Positions 7,522 through 16,123 are shown, numbered from the stretch's first letter. The stretch: 64,000 bases of DNA from SXTU01 sp964496695 (GCA_964496695.1 CAZCBE010000015.1:16152-80151); one strand, 5' to 3'. Numbers and translations: made by a program. Notes: generated by a model from the letters alone, not told the origin.

Positions 7522-8702
7522 TTGGCCTTGCCCTCCAGCCGGCCCTTGAGCCGGTGCATGATGAGGTCGCCCGCGAGATTGGTGAGGAAAGTCACGACGA
7601 AGAGCATCGCGCCGATCAGGAAGAGGATGCGGTAGTGGTGCCCGCCGAAGACCGCCTCGGCCAGCTCCGCCGCGATGGTCGCGGTGATGGAGCGGGTGGA
7701 ATCAAACAGGCTCCAGGACATAATGCTCGCGTTGCCGCTGGCCATGAGCACCACCATCGTCTCACCGATGGCGCGGCCAAAGCCCAGCACCACGGCGGCG
7801 AAGACGCCCGGCGCGGCGGCCGGGAGCACGATCTGCCACGCCGCCTGCCACTTGGACGCCCCGAGCGCCAAGGCCGCCTGCGTGTAGGAACGCGGCACGC
7901 TCGTCAGTGCATCCTCCGCGATGGAGAAGACCACGGGAATCACCGCCAGCCCGAGCGCAATGCCGGCGACGAAGGCGTTCAGGCGTGACTGGTAGCCAAA
8001 GACCCCTTGCAGAAACGTCGCCATCACGATCAGGCCGAAGAAGCCCAGCACGACCGACGGCACGCCGGAGAGCAGTTCAATCGCGGGCTTCAGCCACTCC
8101 TTCAGCGTGGGCGAGCTGAGCTGTGAGACATAGATGGCCGCCGCCAGCGCGAGCGGCACGCTGAAGAGGAGCGCCACGATTGTGGTCTTGAGGCTGCCAA
8201 TGATGAGCGGCCAGAGATTGTATTTGTGGATGCGCCCGATGGGCTGCCAGACGTAGCGGTCGTCCGGACCGCTGTCCGACCACTGATGCTGGCCGAAGAG
8301 GTAGCGCCATTCCGTCGTGTTGACCTTGGCATCCTTGTCCTTGGGCGCTTCCTTGGCCTCTTCCAGCCGCACCTCCACCAGCGAGTGGAGGGCCTCCTTG
8401 TCCATCCGCTTGAATTCGGCGGGGGTCAGTTCCAGATAGAGCTGCTGCTCTGCGGGCTTGAGCTGGTCAAACTCCGCCATCGAAATCGCCGGGCGGGCGG
8501 CGGCGCTGTTCATCTGGCCGAGCGCCAGCGGCAGCGCCTCGCGGGCAACGAACACGAAGATGAGAAACACCATCAGGATCGCCGTGAGCGAAACCAGATA
8601 GATGAACTTCTCCGCCACCCACTCCAAGGGCCGGGCCTTGTGGCCACGGTGGATGCCCATCCAGCCGACGGTGCGTTTGGCGTTGTGCGGGGCGTTCGTC
8701 AC
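7518..8702 (-). CDS. pstC: Phosphate ABC transporter permease PstC
   Basis: A 394-residue permease, longer than E. coli PstC because of a roughly 110-residue soluble, charged segment between the first membrane helix (ILMVFLIFVFVAREALPL) and the transport core starting at LWPLIIGSLKTTIVALLFSVPL. Such long PstC forms are known in several phyla. The core has AIELLSGVPSVVLGFFGLIV and the EAA loop YTQAALALGASKWQAAWQIVLPAAAPGV. It pairs with PstA in the membrane. The 150 bases before it contain a strong hairpin (8780-8818). Confidence 0.95.
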   Translation of the reverse strand: MTNAPHNAKRTVGWMGIHRGHKARPLEWVAEKFIYLVSLTAILMVFLIFVFVAREALPLALGQMNSAAARPAISMAEFDQLKPAEQQLYLELTPAEFKRMDKEALHSLVEVRLEEAKEAPKDKDAKVNTTEWRYLFGQHQWSDSGPDDRYVWQPIGRIHKYNLWPLIIGSLKTTIVALLFSVPLALAAAIYVSQLSSPTLKEWLKPAIELLSGVPSVVLGFFGLIVMATFLQGVFGYQSRLNAFVAGIALGLAVIPVVFSIAEDALTSVPRSYTQAALALGASKWQAAWQIVLPAAAPGVFAAVVLGFGRAIGETMVVLMASGNASIMSWSLFDSTRSITATIAAELAEAVFGGHHYRILFLIGAMLFVVTFLTNLAGDLIMHRLKGRLEGKAK

Positions 8703-8779
8703 AGGCGGCGAGAGTAGATGAACCGCAGACGGAAGGCTAGTTACGAGCCGGAAACAAAGCGGGCAGCTTCAAGTTGAAA

Positions 8780-8818
8780 GGGGCGGGCGAAGGACATGCA
8801 CTATCTTTCGCCCGCCCC
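8780..8818 (-). terminator. Strong hairpin between pstS and pstC
   Basis: GGGGCGGGCGAA at 8780-8791 pairs perfectly with TTCGCCCGCCCC at 8807-8818, with a 15-base loop. On the minus strand it lies 35 bases after the pstS stop. Only a short TTTC follows, so it is a weak terminator at best. It could act as a partial terminator or 3'-end stabiliser that keeps pstS transcript in excess over pstCAB, as is common in binding-protein transporters. Confidence 0.6.
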
Positions 8819-8852
8819 ACGATGATCGCAGGAGGAACTAACGATCAAAATC

Positions 8853-9698
8853 TTACTCGCGCAGGTTCTTGGGCAGCGGGAAGTAGCCCACGTCTTTCAC
8901 GACCTTCTGGCCTTCGTCACCGCGAATCCAGGTGAGGTATTTGGCGATGTCGCCCTTGTCGAGCGCGGGATTCACATACACGTAGAGGTAGCGCCAGATG
9001 GGATAGGTGCCCTTGACGACGTTCTCCTCGGTCGGCTCGATGGCGGGCGAGGTGTCGTCCTTCTTCACCTTGAGGTGCTTGGCGCCCGCGCCGTAGGCCG
9101 CGCCGCCGTAGCCGATGCCGTTTTTGTCCTTGGCCACGGCCTGCAGCACCGCCGCCGTGCCCGGCATGGTCTGCGCGCTGGAGGCGAAGTCCTTGCCCTG
9201 AAGCACGTTCTCCTTGAAGAACTCGTAGGTGCCCGAGCTGTTTTCGCGGCTATAGACGGTGATGGGAGCATCCGCACCGCCCACTTCCTTCCAGTTCTTG
9301 GTCTTGCCGTTGAAGATGTCGGCGATCTGCGCCACGGTGAGTTCCTTCACCGGGTTGTCCGCGCTGACATACACGGAGAGGCCGTCGAGGCACACCTTGT
9401 ATTCCGTCGGGCGCTTGCCGAAGGCCTTGATGCAGGTGGTGATCTCCGCCGGCTTGATCTTCCGCGAGGCGTTGGCGAGGTCGGTGGTCTTGTTCTGGAG
9501 CGCGGCGAAGCCGGTGCCGGAACCGCCGCCCGTGACTTGAATCTTCGTGTCGGCATTCTTGGTCATGTAGGCCTCGGCCCACTTCTGGGCGAGCACCACG
9601 AGGGTGTCGGAGCCTTTGACGGTGATGCTGCCCGCCTGGGCGGAGCCGACGAGTGCGAGGGCCGCCGCGAGGACGGCGAGGGATTTCAGGGTTTTCAT
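8853..9698 (-). CDS. pstS: Phosphate-binding periplasmic protein PstS
   Basis: A 281-residue PBP-like protein with a clear Sec signal (MKTLKSLAVLAAALALVGSAQA). It then begins GSITVKGSDTLVVLAQKWAEAY, and the phosphate-binding loops are visible as GGGSGTGFAALQNKTTDLANASRKIK near residue 57 and YSRENSSGTYEFFKENVL near 148. It captures phosphate in the periplasm and hands it to PstCA. No lipobox is present, so it is soluble. The 66-base spacer from the porin has an imperfect CCGGAGGA/TCTCCGG hairpin. Confidence 0.95.
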   Translation of the reverse strand: MKTLKSLAVLAAALALVGSAQAGSITVKGSDTLVVLAQKWAEAYMTKNADTKIQVTGGGSGTGFAALQNKTTDLANASRKIKPAEITTCIKAFGKRPTEYKVCLDGLSVYVSADNPVKELTVAQIADIFNGKTKNWKEVGGADAPITVYSRENSSGTYEFFKENVLQGKDFASSAQTMPGTAAVLQAVAKDKNGIGYGGAAYGAGAKHLKVKKDDTSPAIEPTEENVVKGTYPIWRYLYVYVNPALDKGDIAKYLTWIRGDEGQKVVKDVGYFPLPKNLRE

Positions 9699-9764
9699 AT
9701 TTTGGTTTTCAGTGGTGGACCGGAGAAGGCGATGTCCTCCTCCGGCCCGGTTGAAGGTTTCGGT

Positions 9765-11168
9765 TTAGAACTTGAACGCGGCATCAAGCTGGATGCGGCC
9801 TGCCTGGCCAAAGGCGGCACCGGCCGGCTTGTCTATCTGGCCGAACAGATAGTAAGTGAACGCGAGGGTCAACGAGTCGGTGGGCGAATAAGCGCCGCGC
9901 ATGTAGTGGCCGCGCAAATTCGTGCCGGCCTGATAGCCAGCGGCACCACCCGTCGGAGCGGCCGTATACCAGGCACCGTGGTCGCTATCCACGATCTCTT
10001 CATACCAGTAGTTGGCTTCGAGATTCTTCCACTTGTAGGTCAGGTCCCAGGTGCCTTTCTTGCCCGACTTGCCCAGCGTCAAGCCGACGGAGTAGGCCTC
10101 GTTGCGCTGCTTGCCGCCGCCGGAGTTGTTGGCAGCCGGAATCTTGCCGCCGCCCGGGTTGTTAATGTATTCGCCGCCGAACTTGATGGGGAACGCGCCC
10201 GGGTAGTAAGGGAAGCTTTCCATCGTATAGGTCACCCAGGCATCGGTGGCGATGGGGCAGAACGACGAAGTCAACACGCCGCCAGCCGTGCGGCTGTTAC
10301 CCTGGCTCACGTTGGCGATGGCCGCCGTGGTCAGGTTTTGCGCATCGCTGAGGCCATAGATCCCAACTCCAACAGAGGAGGCCCACTTCGGTGTCCAGGT
10401 GGACTCCAGTCGAATCTGGCCGCCGTAGAGATACGAGTCCTTGCTGCCCGTCCCGGCACCGCCGCCCAACTCGAGCAACGAGAACAGGCCGCCGTTGAAC
10501 TTGAGGGCATGGCTCTCCGAGATGTTGTAGCCAAGCTGGAACCCGATGCCTTCCGGCGTGTAGTCGGGGTCCATCATGATCTCAGACACTTGGAACGGGT
10601 TCTCCATCTTGCCGCCGATCAAGGTCATGGACCAATCCGGGCTGTTGAGGGCGTTCCACTTCGCGTAGGCCAGGTCAATCCAGACCAGCTTCTTGGAACC
10701 GTTGCCAGTCAAAGTGTCGTTGCCCGAGATCGGGTCACCCGACGGAGTGGCACCGGCGGCGGCCTTGTTCTCCGCCGAGGTCAGCCGCATGCCAACCTCG
10801 AAGTCGTCCTGCAGCGTCGCGGTCACACCCACGCGCAGACGGTAGCGCATGCGATTGCGGTCGGTGAAGGTCGGGGCGACCCCGGACGGCGGGTCTTGGA
10901 AGATCCCGTCATAACGCAGACGGATGTCGCCACCGATGCGCAGGGCCGTGACCCAGTCGGGCAGGCCGCTCTTGGCCTGGTAGGCGCGGGTGAAGTCCTT
11001 GTCGGATTCATCACGAAGGGCCTGGGCTTCCTTGGTGGTCAGGATGCCCTTCTCGACTAGCTTATCAATGAGTGTGTCGGCGGACTGGGCTTGGGCGGCG
11101 GGCAGGCAGGCGAACGCCGCAAGCGCCGCAGTCGTCACAGCCAGAGCTGTCTTGGTGGTGCGTTTCAT
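9765..11168 (-). CDS. Phosphate-regulated putative porin
   Basis: A 467-residue outer-membrane protein started at the ATG complementing 11166-11168, which gives a standard signal peptide (KRTTKTALAVTTAALAAFACLPAAQAQ). The mature part begins with a short coiled/SLH-like helix (SADTLIDKLVEKGILTTKEAQALRDE), typical of Porin_5-type putative porins. A beta-barrel rich in alternating aromatic residues follows, ending in IQLDAAFKF with the C-terminal Phe used for barrel assembly. It is first in the pst block and has a Pho-box candidate 129 bases upstream. A role in phosphate or organophosphate entry under starvation is inferred. Confidence 0.85.
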   Translation of the reverse strand: MKRTTKTALAVTTAALAAFACLPAAQAQSADTLIDKLVEKGILTTKEAQALRDESDKDFTRAYQAKSGLPDWVTALRIGGDIRLRYDGIFQDPPSGVAPTFTDRNRMRYRLRVGVTATLQDDFEVGMRLTSAENKAAAGATPSGDPISGNDTLTGNGSKKLVWIDLAYAKWNALNSPDWSMTLIGGKMENPFQVSEIMMDPDYTPEGIGFQLGYNISESHALKFNGGLFSLLELGGGAGTGSKDSYLYGGQIRLESTWTPKWASSVGVGIYGLSDAQNLTTAAIANVSQGNSRTAGGVLTSSFCPIATDAWVTYTMESFPYYPGAFPIKFGGEYINNPGGGKIPAANNSGGGKQRNEAYSVGLTLGKSGKKGTWDLTYKWKNLEANYWYEEIVDSDHGAWYTAAPTGGAAGYQAGTNLRGHYMRGAYSPTDSLTLAFTYYLFGQIDKPAGAAFGQAGRIQLDAAFKF

Positions 11169-11792
11169 CGTGTGTGTGTTTGTCGCAGACATACTAAACA
11201 GTTTGTTTGAGCCAGTTTTAATGAACGGATTTTCATGAATGCATCCGCAACGCCGCGCAAACTGCCCGTGCTCGGTGACGAACAAAGGGCGGGAATGTTA
11301 CAAATGTGTGACAGAGTCGCCCATCTGCTGTGCCAAGACACCGCGCTCTGGACCATCCCTTCCCAGCCCTCCGAACTCTGCGGCACCGCCCGTAGCATCT
11401 TTGAATCGGCTTGAGCGCGCCAGCTACACGCATCCGGCGTGAATTTCACGCAACAAGCTGGACTCTCCAATTGTGAGTTCCCATTGCTGCTGTAACCAAT
11501 TCTGCACATTCATCGACGGCTGCAACTGCCCCGCTAGGCCCTTCGGCGCATAACCGAGAACCAGGTCTTCAGTGCCTGCCTTTTAGCCATGCATCCGCAA
11601 CTGATTTTCACCAAGCGGGTTACTGCCTGGTCATAAAACTGAATGCCTGCTTCTTAAGCACAACAGCACTGAAACGCGGCGGCATTTTGGTGGCCGCTCC
11701 ACTGCTTGTTAAAGGCCGACTCAGGCCTGGCTCCGAGAGCTGTTCTCTCGGCGGTTCAGCCGAGCCACAAAACAGCACAAACACAGCACAAA
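11169..11792. other. Divergent control region between porin and prepilin genes
   Basis: This 624-base gap separates two divergently transcribed genes. Besides the Pho box at 11297-11314 it is of lower GC than the genes. It contains GCGTGAATTTCACGC near 11439 and an imperfect dyad around 11733-11765 (CCGAGAGC...GCTCTCGG type), shortly before the prepilin start. No convincing gene is seen. Confidence 0.5.
11297..11314 (-). promoter_or_regulatory. Pho-box candidate upstream of porin-pst operon
   Basis: Read on the minus strand the site is CTGTCACACATTTGTAAC. This fits the PhoB consensus of two 7-base half-sites (CTGTCAT-like) separated by 4 bases: CTGTCAC-ACAT-TTGTAAC. It lies 129 bases before the porin start codon, pointing toward the porin and pst genes. 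No phoB/phoR gene is in the window. Confidence 0.6.
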
Positions 11793-12677
11793 ATGAAAAC
11801 ACTGCACAACAGAAATGCCGGGGGCTTTACGCTCATCGAACTGCTCGTCGTCATCGCCATCATCGCCATCCTCGCCGGCATGCTCCTGCCCGCTCTCGCC
11901 AAAGCCAAGGCCAAGGCCTCGCGTATCAAATGCGCCAACAACCTCAAACAGGTCGGCCTTGGCTTCAAGGTCTTCGCCAACGACAATGAAGATCGCTTCC
12001 CCTATCGTGTGCCCGTCACTCGTTACACGACGGCACCCATGACCTTCTATTTCACCGCCACTGTGAATCCAACCATCTCGCCCACGGCCGCAGCCGGCAA
12101 TGCCAACGCCAACGCCCAGGCTTGGACCCATTTTCTGACCATGTCCAATGAGCTGGGCTCCGCGAAAATCCTGATGTGCCCCGGCGATCGCAACAAGCTC
12201 AACAACATGAAAGGCGACTTCACGTCCGGGGCTAACGGCTACAACCTCCCTAGTGGGGCGGGAGCCAACAGCGGCGGCGTCGTGGCGACCTACACCTACA
12301 ACCAGGCGACCGGTGGCATCAGCAACGGCAAGGACAACGCGACCTCGTTCGCGGTGGGTCTGCAAGCTGATGAGACGCAGCCGAACACCATCCTGATCGC
12401 GGATCGTAACTTCCGCACCGCCAACGGGGTGGTGGCGGCTGCGCAGGTTCCGTTGACGGGTGGACAAACCATGGCGATGGACCCTTTTACCGGCCAGGCG
12501 GCTTGGGTGCTCGGTGCCACCACCGCCAACCAGGCAGCGCAGCATGACACTGCAGGGAACTACGGGCTGTCGGATGGCAGCGTGCAACAGTCGCCCAGTT
12601 CTGGCCTGCAAGTCCAGTTGCGCCAATCGTCCTCCGGGCTGGGAGCTGTCGTCACCACCTTTGCGTTCCCGCTCTAA
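11793..12677 (+). CDS. Prepilin-type protein with H-X9-DG signature
   Basis: A 294-residue type II pseudopilin-like protein of the DUF1559/H-X9-DG kind. The ATG at 11793 gives a short basic leader and the prepilin cleavage site GG/FTLIELLVVIAIIAILAGMLLPALAKAKAKA; the G/F junction with Glu at +5 suits a prepilin peptidase. The NNLKQVGLGFKVF helix follows. Near the C-terminus is HDTAGNYGLSDG, which is the H-X9-DG motif. Such proteins are hugely expanded in Planctomycetes and Verrucomicrobia; the role is unknown. A strong terminator follows at 12686-12716. Confidence 0.93.
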   Translation: MKTLHNRNAGGFTLIELLVVIAIIAILAGMLLPALAKAKAKASRIKCANNLKQVGLGFKVFANDNEDRFPYRVPVTRYTTAPMTFYFTATVNPTISPTAAAGNANANAQAWTHFLTMSNELGSAKILMCPGDRNKLNNMKGDFTSGANGYNLPSGAGANSGGVVATYTYNQATGGISNGKDNATSFAVGLQADETQPNTILIADRNFRTANGVVAAAQVPLTGGQTMAMDPFTGQAAWVLGATTANQAAQHDTAGNYGLSDGSVQQSPSSGLQVQLRQSSSGLGAVVTTFAFPL

Positions 12678-12685
12678 GACAATTC

Positions 12686-12716
12686 TGGGCACCCGGCGAC
12701 GGGTGCCCAGTTTTTC
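12686..12716 (+). terminator. Rho-independent terminator of prepilin gene
   Basis: CTGGGCACCC (12686-12695) pairs perfectly with GGGTGCCCAG (12702-12711) around a 6-base loop and is followed by TTTTT. It starts 9 bases after the prepilin stop codon. Confidence 0.9.
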
Positions 12717-12812
12717 CCTGTTAATTGCGATTATTTTACAGCAATTGTTCGCGTTCGAAGCCAGCCTCAATGCGAAACTGGCAACTCCGGACCGGGACCA
12801 ACTGAACGACCT

Positions 12813-13445
12813 ATGACTATCCGCGTATCCATCGTCGAAGATGACGCCGACGTGCGCAACAGCCTAGCCGTCCTGCTCAACGGGTCGGATGGCTTCGCCT
12901 GCGTCAGCGAGCACCGTTCTGCGGAAGCCGCCATCGCTGAGCTTCACAGGGCTGAACCGCAAGTGGTGCTCATGGACATCAATCTGGCCCGCATCTCGGG
13001 CATCGAATGTGTGCGCCAACTCAAGGCAAGGATGCCCGAGGTGCATTTCCTCATGCTCACGATGTATGAGGATGTGGAGTTGATTTTTGAATCCCTGACC
13101 GCCGGAGCCAGCGGTTATCTCCTCAAGCGCACGCCCCCCGCCAAGCTGCTTGAGGCCATCACCGAGGTCCACCAAGGCGGCTCGCCGATGACCAGCAAGA
13201 TTGCCCGGATCGTGGTGCAGCACTTCCAAAAGGTCAAAACCCCGGGCCGCAGCACCGAGGTGCTCTCTTCCCGCGAAAAGGAGATCCTCGCCCTGCTCGC
13301 CAAAGGCCACCGCTACAAGGAAATCGCCGAGCAGCTCGGGATCAGCTTTGACACAGTCCGGGCGCACCTGCGGAACATCTATGACAAACTCCAGGTCCGG
13401 TCGCGCACGGAAGCAGTGGTGAAATACCTGGAGCCCGCTCCGTAG
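12813..13445 (+). CDS. NarL/FixJ-type response regulator
   Basis: A 210-residue regulator. The receiver domain (1-120) has the acidic pair EDDAD at 9-13, the phosphoacceptor Asp in VVLMDINL near residue 55, the conserved Thr in FLMLTMYED and the Lys in YLLKRTPP. The LuxR-type HTH (about 145-205) is STEVLSSREKEILALLAKGHRYKEIAEQLGISFDTVRAHLRNIYDKLQ, which is complete. No cognate kinase adjoins it. It sits between a prepilin gene and a HEAT-repeat gene, so its target cannot be told from context. Confidence 0.94.
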   Translation: MTIRVSIVEDDADVRNSLAVLLNGSDGFACVSEHRSAEAAIAELHRAEPQVVLMDINLARISGIECVRQLKARMPEVHFLMLTMYEDVELIFESLTAGASGYLLKRTPPAKLLEAITEVHQGGSPMTSKIARIVVQHFQKVKTPGRSTEVLSSREKEILALLAKGHRYKEIAEQLGISFDTVRAHLRNIYDKLQVRSRTEAVVKYLEPAP

Positions 13446-13598
13446 GTCGAAATGGGTAGTCCGGCACGCCCCGATCCGGTCAGCCGAGTGGGGCTGCCTT
13501 CCGGGCTGCGTGGAATTCACGCACCAGACATTGTCCCACAAATGTCTCCGCTTCATTTTAATGCTGAAGCACGCAGTTCCTCGGCTCGTCGCACTTCT

Positions 13599-14402
13599 AT
13601 GAAATCCACCATCTACAATCCCGACCGGAGTTACTGGGCTGCGATGACCCTTTTCTCGCTGGCCACGCTGCTCTTCATTCTCTTGAACAGCCTGCCTGCC
13701 TATCCCGATCAGTATCTCAAGCTGTGGCTCAGCTACCTGGCCTCTGACCGGCCCGAACGCAAGGAAATGGCAGTCGCCGAGCTTCGTCAAAGCAGTAAGA
13801 CAGTTCTGCCTCAGCTCCTGCGCATGATCCATTCCGGCGACACCAACCTTCAGGCGCAGGCCGTGCTTGCCTTTGTCGCCATGAACGGTCATGCGCGGCC
13901 AGCCACCCCGCGCCTGGCGCAATTACTGCGCCATGAGGCGACCTCCCTTGCCGCCGCCCGGGCCCTGGCCGGCATCGGGCGGTCCTCGCTCCCCGTCTTG
14001 ACCAACGCGCTGAACTCCCCCGTGCGCTATGTCCGCAGCAACGCGGCCCGTGGCATCGGTCTGCTTGGCTTCGATGCCCATCCGGCGGTCCCCCTGCTCG
14101 TCCGGGTGCTTGAAGACCGGGATGACAACCTCCGTTACTTCGCCTCACGGGCATTGGGACGCATTGCGGCGGAACCTGAGCAAGCTGTCCCCGCGCTCGT
14201 GACGCGAATCAATGACCCGAGCCGGGAAGTGCGCAAGATGGCGATCCTTTCGCTGGGCAAGTTTCATGAACAAGCAAAGGTGGCGGTCCCCGCGTTGCGC
14301 CACAAGGCGCTCAGAGGAGTCAACCAAGACGTTCGGAACGCCGCTGTCTTTGCACTTAATGAGATAGACCCGACTTGGTCCGCCGCTGAGAATCAGAACT
14401 GA
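13599..14402 (+). CDS. Membrane-anchored HEAT-repeat protein
   Basis: A 267-residue protein. The frame is open from 13452, but the ATG at 13599 places a clean signal anchor (YWAAMTLFSLATLLFILLNSLPAYP) near the N-terminus. The rest is about six HEAT or PBS-lyase-type helical repeats of 30-35 residues, for example VRYVRSNAARGIGLLGFDAHPAVPLLVRVL and LRYFASRALGRIAAEPEQAVPALVTRI. Such repeats are protein-interaction scaffolds; no enzymatic motif is seen. It probably faces the periplasm. It follows the NarL regulator by about 150 bases. Confidence 0.85.
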   Translation: MKSTIYNPDRSYWAAMTLFSLATLLFILLNSLPAYPDQYLKLWLSYLASDRPERKEMAVAELRQSSKTVLPQLLRMIHSGDTNLQAQAVLAFVAMNGHARPATPRLAQLLRHEATSLAAARALAGIGRSSLPVLTNALNSPVRYVRSNAARGIGLLGFDAHPAVPLLVRVLEDRDDNLRYFASRALGRIAAEPEQAVPALVTRINDPSREVRKMAILSLGKFHEQAKVAVPALRHKALRGVNQDVRNAAVFALNEIDPTWSAAENQN

Positions 14403-14489
14403 AGGTGGAGATCCGCGGTTGCCGTGCGTCGCAGGGAGCGGAGCAGGCGGCGTCTCGTTGGGTGAGTCCGAGCGCCGCCAATCCCCTGT

Positions 14490-14756
14490 TCAAACTGCCG
14501 TGCCCGGCTTTTCCTCGCTGTAGGTGGTGCCCTGGCTGTTATGGGCCTTGGTGCGGAAGATCACGTCCACGCCGACAGCCGCACCAGTCGCCACCGTCTG
14601 GCCAGCCAGCACCACGAGCGTGTCATGGCCGAATTCAGCGTCCACACCCGTCACTTTCCATTGGAGGTGCAATGTCGTCGCGTGGTTGCCACCGCCCGCG
14701 ACATAGGACGCGGCGAACTGTCCGCCCGGTGAGGGAGTCATAGAGTTGATCTCCAA
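14490..14756 (-). CDS. C-terminal part of possibly frameshifted protein (FN3-like)
   Basis: An 88-residue frame with a TTG start. The sequence (TLHLQWKVTGVDAEFGHDTLVVLAGQ...VDVIFRTKAHNSQGTTYSEEK) resembles a small fibronectin-III-like or beta-sandwich domain. It overlaps the end of the next upstream frame by 19 bases in a different phase, and the two together read as one continuous protein broken just after GPHW. Either it is a separate coupled gene or the tail of a frameshifted gene. No slippery heptamer is visible. Confidence 0.5.
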   Translation of the reverse strand: MEINSMTPSPGGQFAASYVAGGGNHATTLHLQWKVTGVDAEFGHDTLVVLAGQTVATGAAVGVDVIFRTKAHNSQGTTYSEEKPGTAV

Positions 14757-15265
14757 TGCGGACCCTGCTCCAAGCCGGGCATGTTCGTCACCAGCGTTTG
14801 CAACTGGGCCAGGGTTATATCGGGCTGGCCGGCCACGGCGTGCTTGATGGTCAAGGCCAGCAGCGGCGGGGTGGCGGCGGCACGCTCTGCGTTCACCCGG
14901 GCTACCACCTTGATGACCCGGCGACCGCGTGCGACCGCATTCTCAGGCGCATTTGGCTCTATGGCGCGGCAATCCGCGAGTTCCCCGTGAAGATCGCTGG
15001 TGGGTTCGATCTGACCTTCGACGGCACGAGAGAAGCGGATCACCACATCCGCCAGTTGCTCGAAGTTGTTTTTGACTGCTGTCCGGGCATCGTCCAAATC
15101 GTCCTGTGCCGTGTCGCGTTCACCGGCAATGGTGAAGATCGCGGCCACGTCCATGGTGTGCTGGGCCAGCGTGAGCGCGCCTACGGTGAGGCCCGAGGCA
15201 AAAGTGCCCCAGACGCCGATGGTTTGTTGTCCCCGAGTGTGAATGACTTCATGGAATTCCGGCAT
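14738..15265 (-). CDS. Hypothetical protein, N-terminal part of two-frame locus
   Basis: A 175-residue protein with a good start: minus-strand AGGAAGGAGC lies about 6 bases before the ATG complementing 15263-15265. It starts PEFHEVIHTRGQQTIGVWGTFASGL and continues with long helices (RDTAQDDLDDARTAVKNNFEQLADVVIRFSRAVEGQ), so it is mostly helical and cytoplasmic. It ends abruptly with HWRSTL where the next frame takes over. No family is recognised. The dedicated Shine-Dalgarno and consistent codon use argue that it is expressed. Confidence 0.6.
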   Translation of the reverse strand: MPEFHEVIHTRGQQTIGVWGTFASGLTVGALTLAQHTMDVAAIFTIAGERDTAQDDLDDARTAVKNNFEQLADVVIRFSRAVEGQIEPTSDLHGELADCRAIEPNAPENAVARGRRVIKVVARVNAERAAATPPLLALTIKHAVAGQPDITLAQLQTLVTNMPGLEQGPHWRSTL

Positions 15266-15754
15266 GGTTTTGCTCCTTCCTTTGCTTGGGTTGTTACCTT
15301 CGGCTCTGTGAAAATGAAATCATTCTCCAAGTCAATCTCTTTTCTCCATTCGGCCTGCCCACCTTGCGTCTGAACGATTCAAAATGCTGCTTCGGCTGCC
15401 ATTTTAACGGATTGGGCCACGAACAGGAGGTATTGATCAGTTTGGTTGCCATCTTGGAGGGCCACCTGGCTTGTTTCGAGGCAGTTCGGCGGGATTGGAT
15501 GGGAAGCTGGCATGATTGGGTGGCTTCACGCTTTGATTGGAAGGCACTTCGCCGCTATTCGAGCCTCCAATCTTGTCAGCTTGTCGTCGAAACCGGATGA
15601 AATGGGTCCCAACCGGCTCAGTCTGGCTTCCAAACAGTTGAAGCTTTCAGTCAGCTCAGCCGTAGGGGTGCCTATTCGGGCCGTGGCTTAAACCGTGCCT
15701 TGACCTGACCTTTCAAACCCCGGAAAAATCAGGCCTGCACACTGCGCCCCAAGC
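15266..15754. other. Low-GC intergenic stretch
   Basis: About 490 bases with clearly lower GC than the rest. A 104-codon plus-strand frame (15286-15600) exists, but it is rich in Cys and Trp and has no start context or family resemblance, so it is not called. The upstream region of the minus-strand two-frame locus lies at its left end. No dyad stands out. Confidence 0.5.
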
Positions 15755-16123
15755 ATGAACCACCCCAAGCCATCCACCATCCCCGTCCTCAAGCCCCGCC
15801 TGCGGGTGGTGGTCGGCGGCAACATCGCGCTGGGGCCGGGCAAGGTGGAACTGCTGGGGCTGATCGCCGAGACCGGCAGCATCGCCGAGGCGGCCAAACG
15901 CATGGACATGTCCTACATGCGCGCGTGGACGCTGGTGAAGCAGATGGAGGCGTGCTTCACGGAGCCGCTCCTGGACCGGCAGCGGGGCGGGGCGACGCGC
16001 GGGGGCGCGCAATTGACACACTTCGGCGCGCGGGTGCTGGAGCTGTATCACCAGATGGAGACGGAGTCCCTTCAGGCCATGGAAAAAAACTGGCGCGAAC
16101 TGCGGAAGCGGCTGCGGGACTGA
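15755..16123 (+). CDS. ModE-type winged-helix regulator, DNA-binding domain only
   Basis: A 122-residue protein equal to the N-terminal wHTH of ModE: LRVVVGGNIALGPGKVELLGLIAETGSIAEAAKRMDMSYMRAWTLVKQMEACFTEPLLDRQRGGATRGGAQLT, with the wing GG-rich loop intact. The molybdate-binding DiMop domains of ModE are absent. Stand-alone ModE N-terminal proteins are common and often sit near molybdate or tungstate uptake genes, none of which are seen here. How it senses a ligand without the sensor domain is open. Next comes a prepilin gene on the same strand. Confidence 0.88.
   Translation: MNHPKPSTIPVLKPRLRVVVGGNIALGPGKVELLGLIAETGSIAEAAKRMDMSYMRAWTLVKQMEACFTEPLLDRQRGGATRGGAQLTHFGARVLELYHQMETESLQAMEKNWRELRKRLRD

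Noticed and set aside
9075..11060. 661-codon plus-strand frame opposite pstS and porin
   Set aside because: Antisense shadow of two well-supported genes.
12813..13445. PhoB role for the NarL-type regulator near the pst operon
   Set aside because: PhoB is OmpR-type; this protein has a LuxR-type HTH and lies across a terminator from the pst block.
15286..15600. 104-codon plus-strand frame in the low-GC gap
   Set aside because: No start context, odd composition and no recognisable family.
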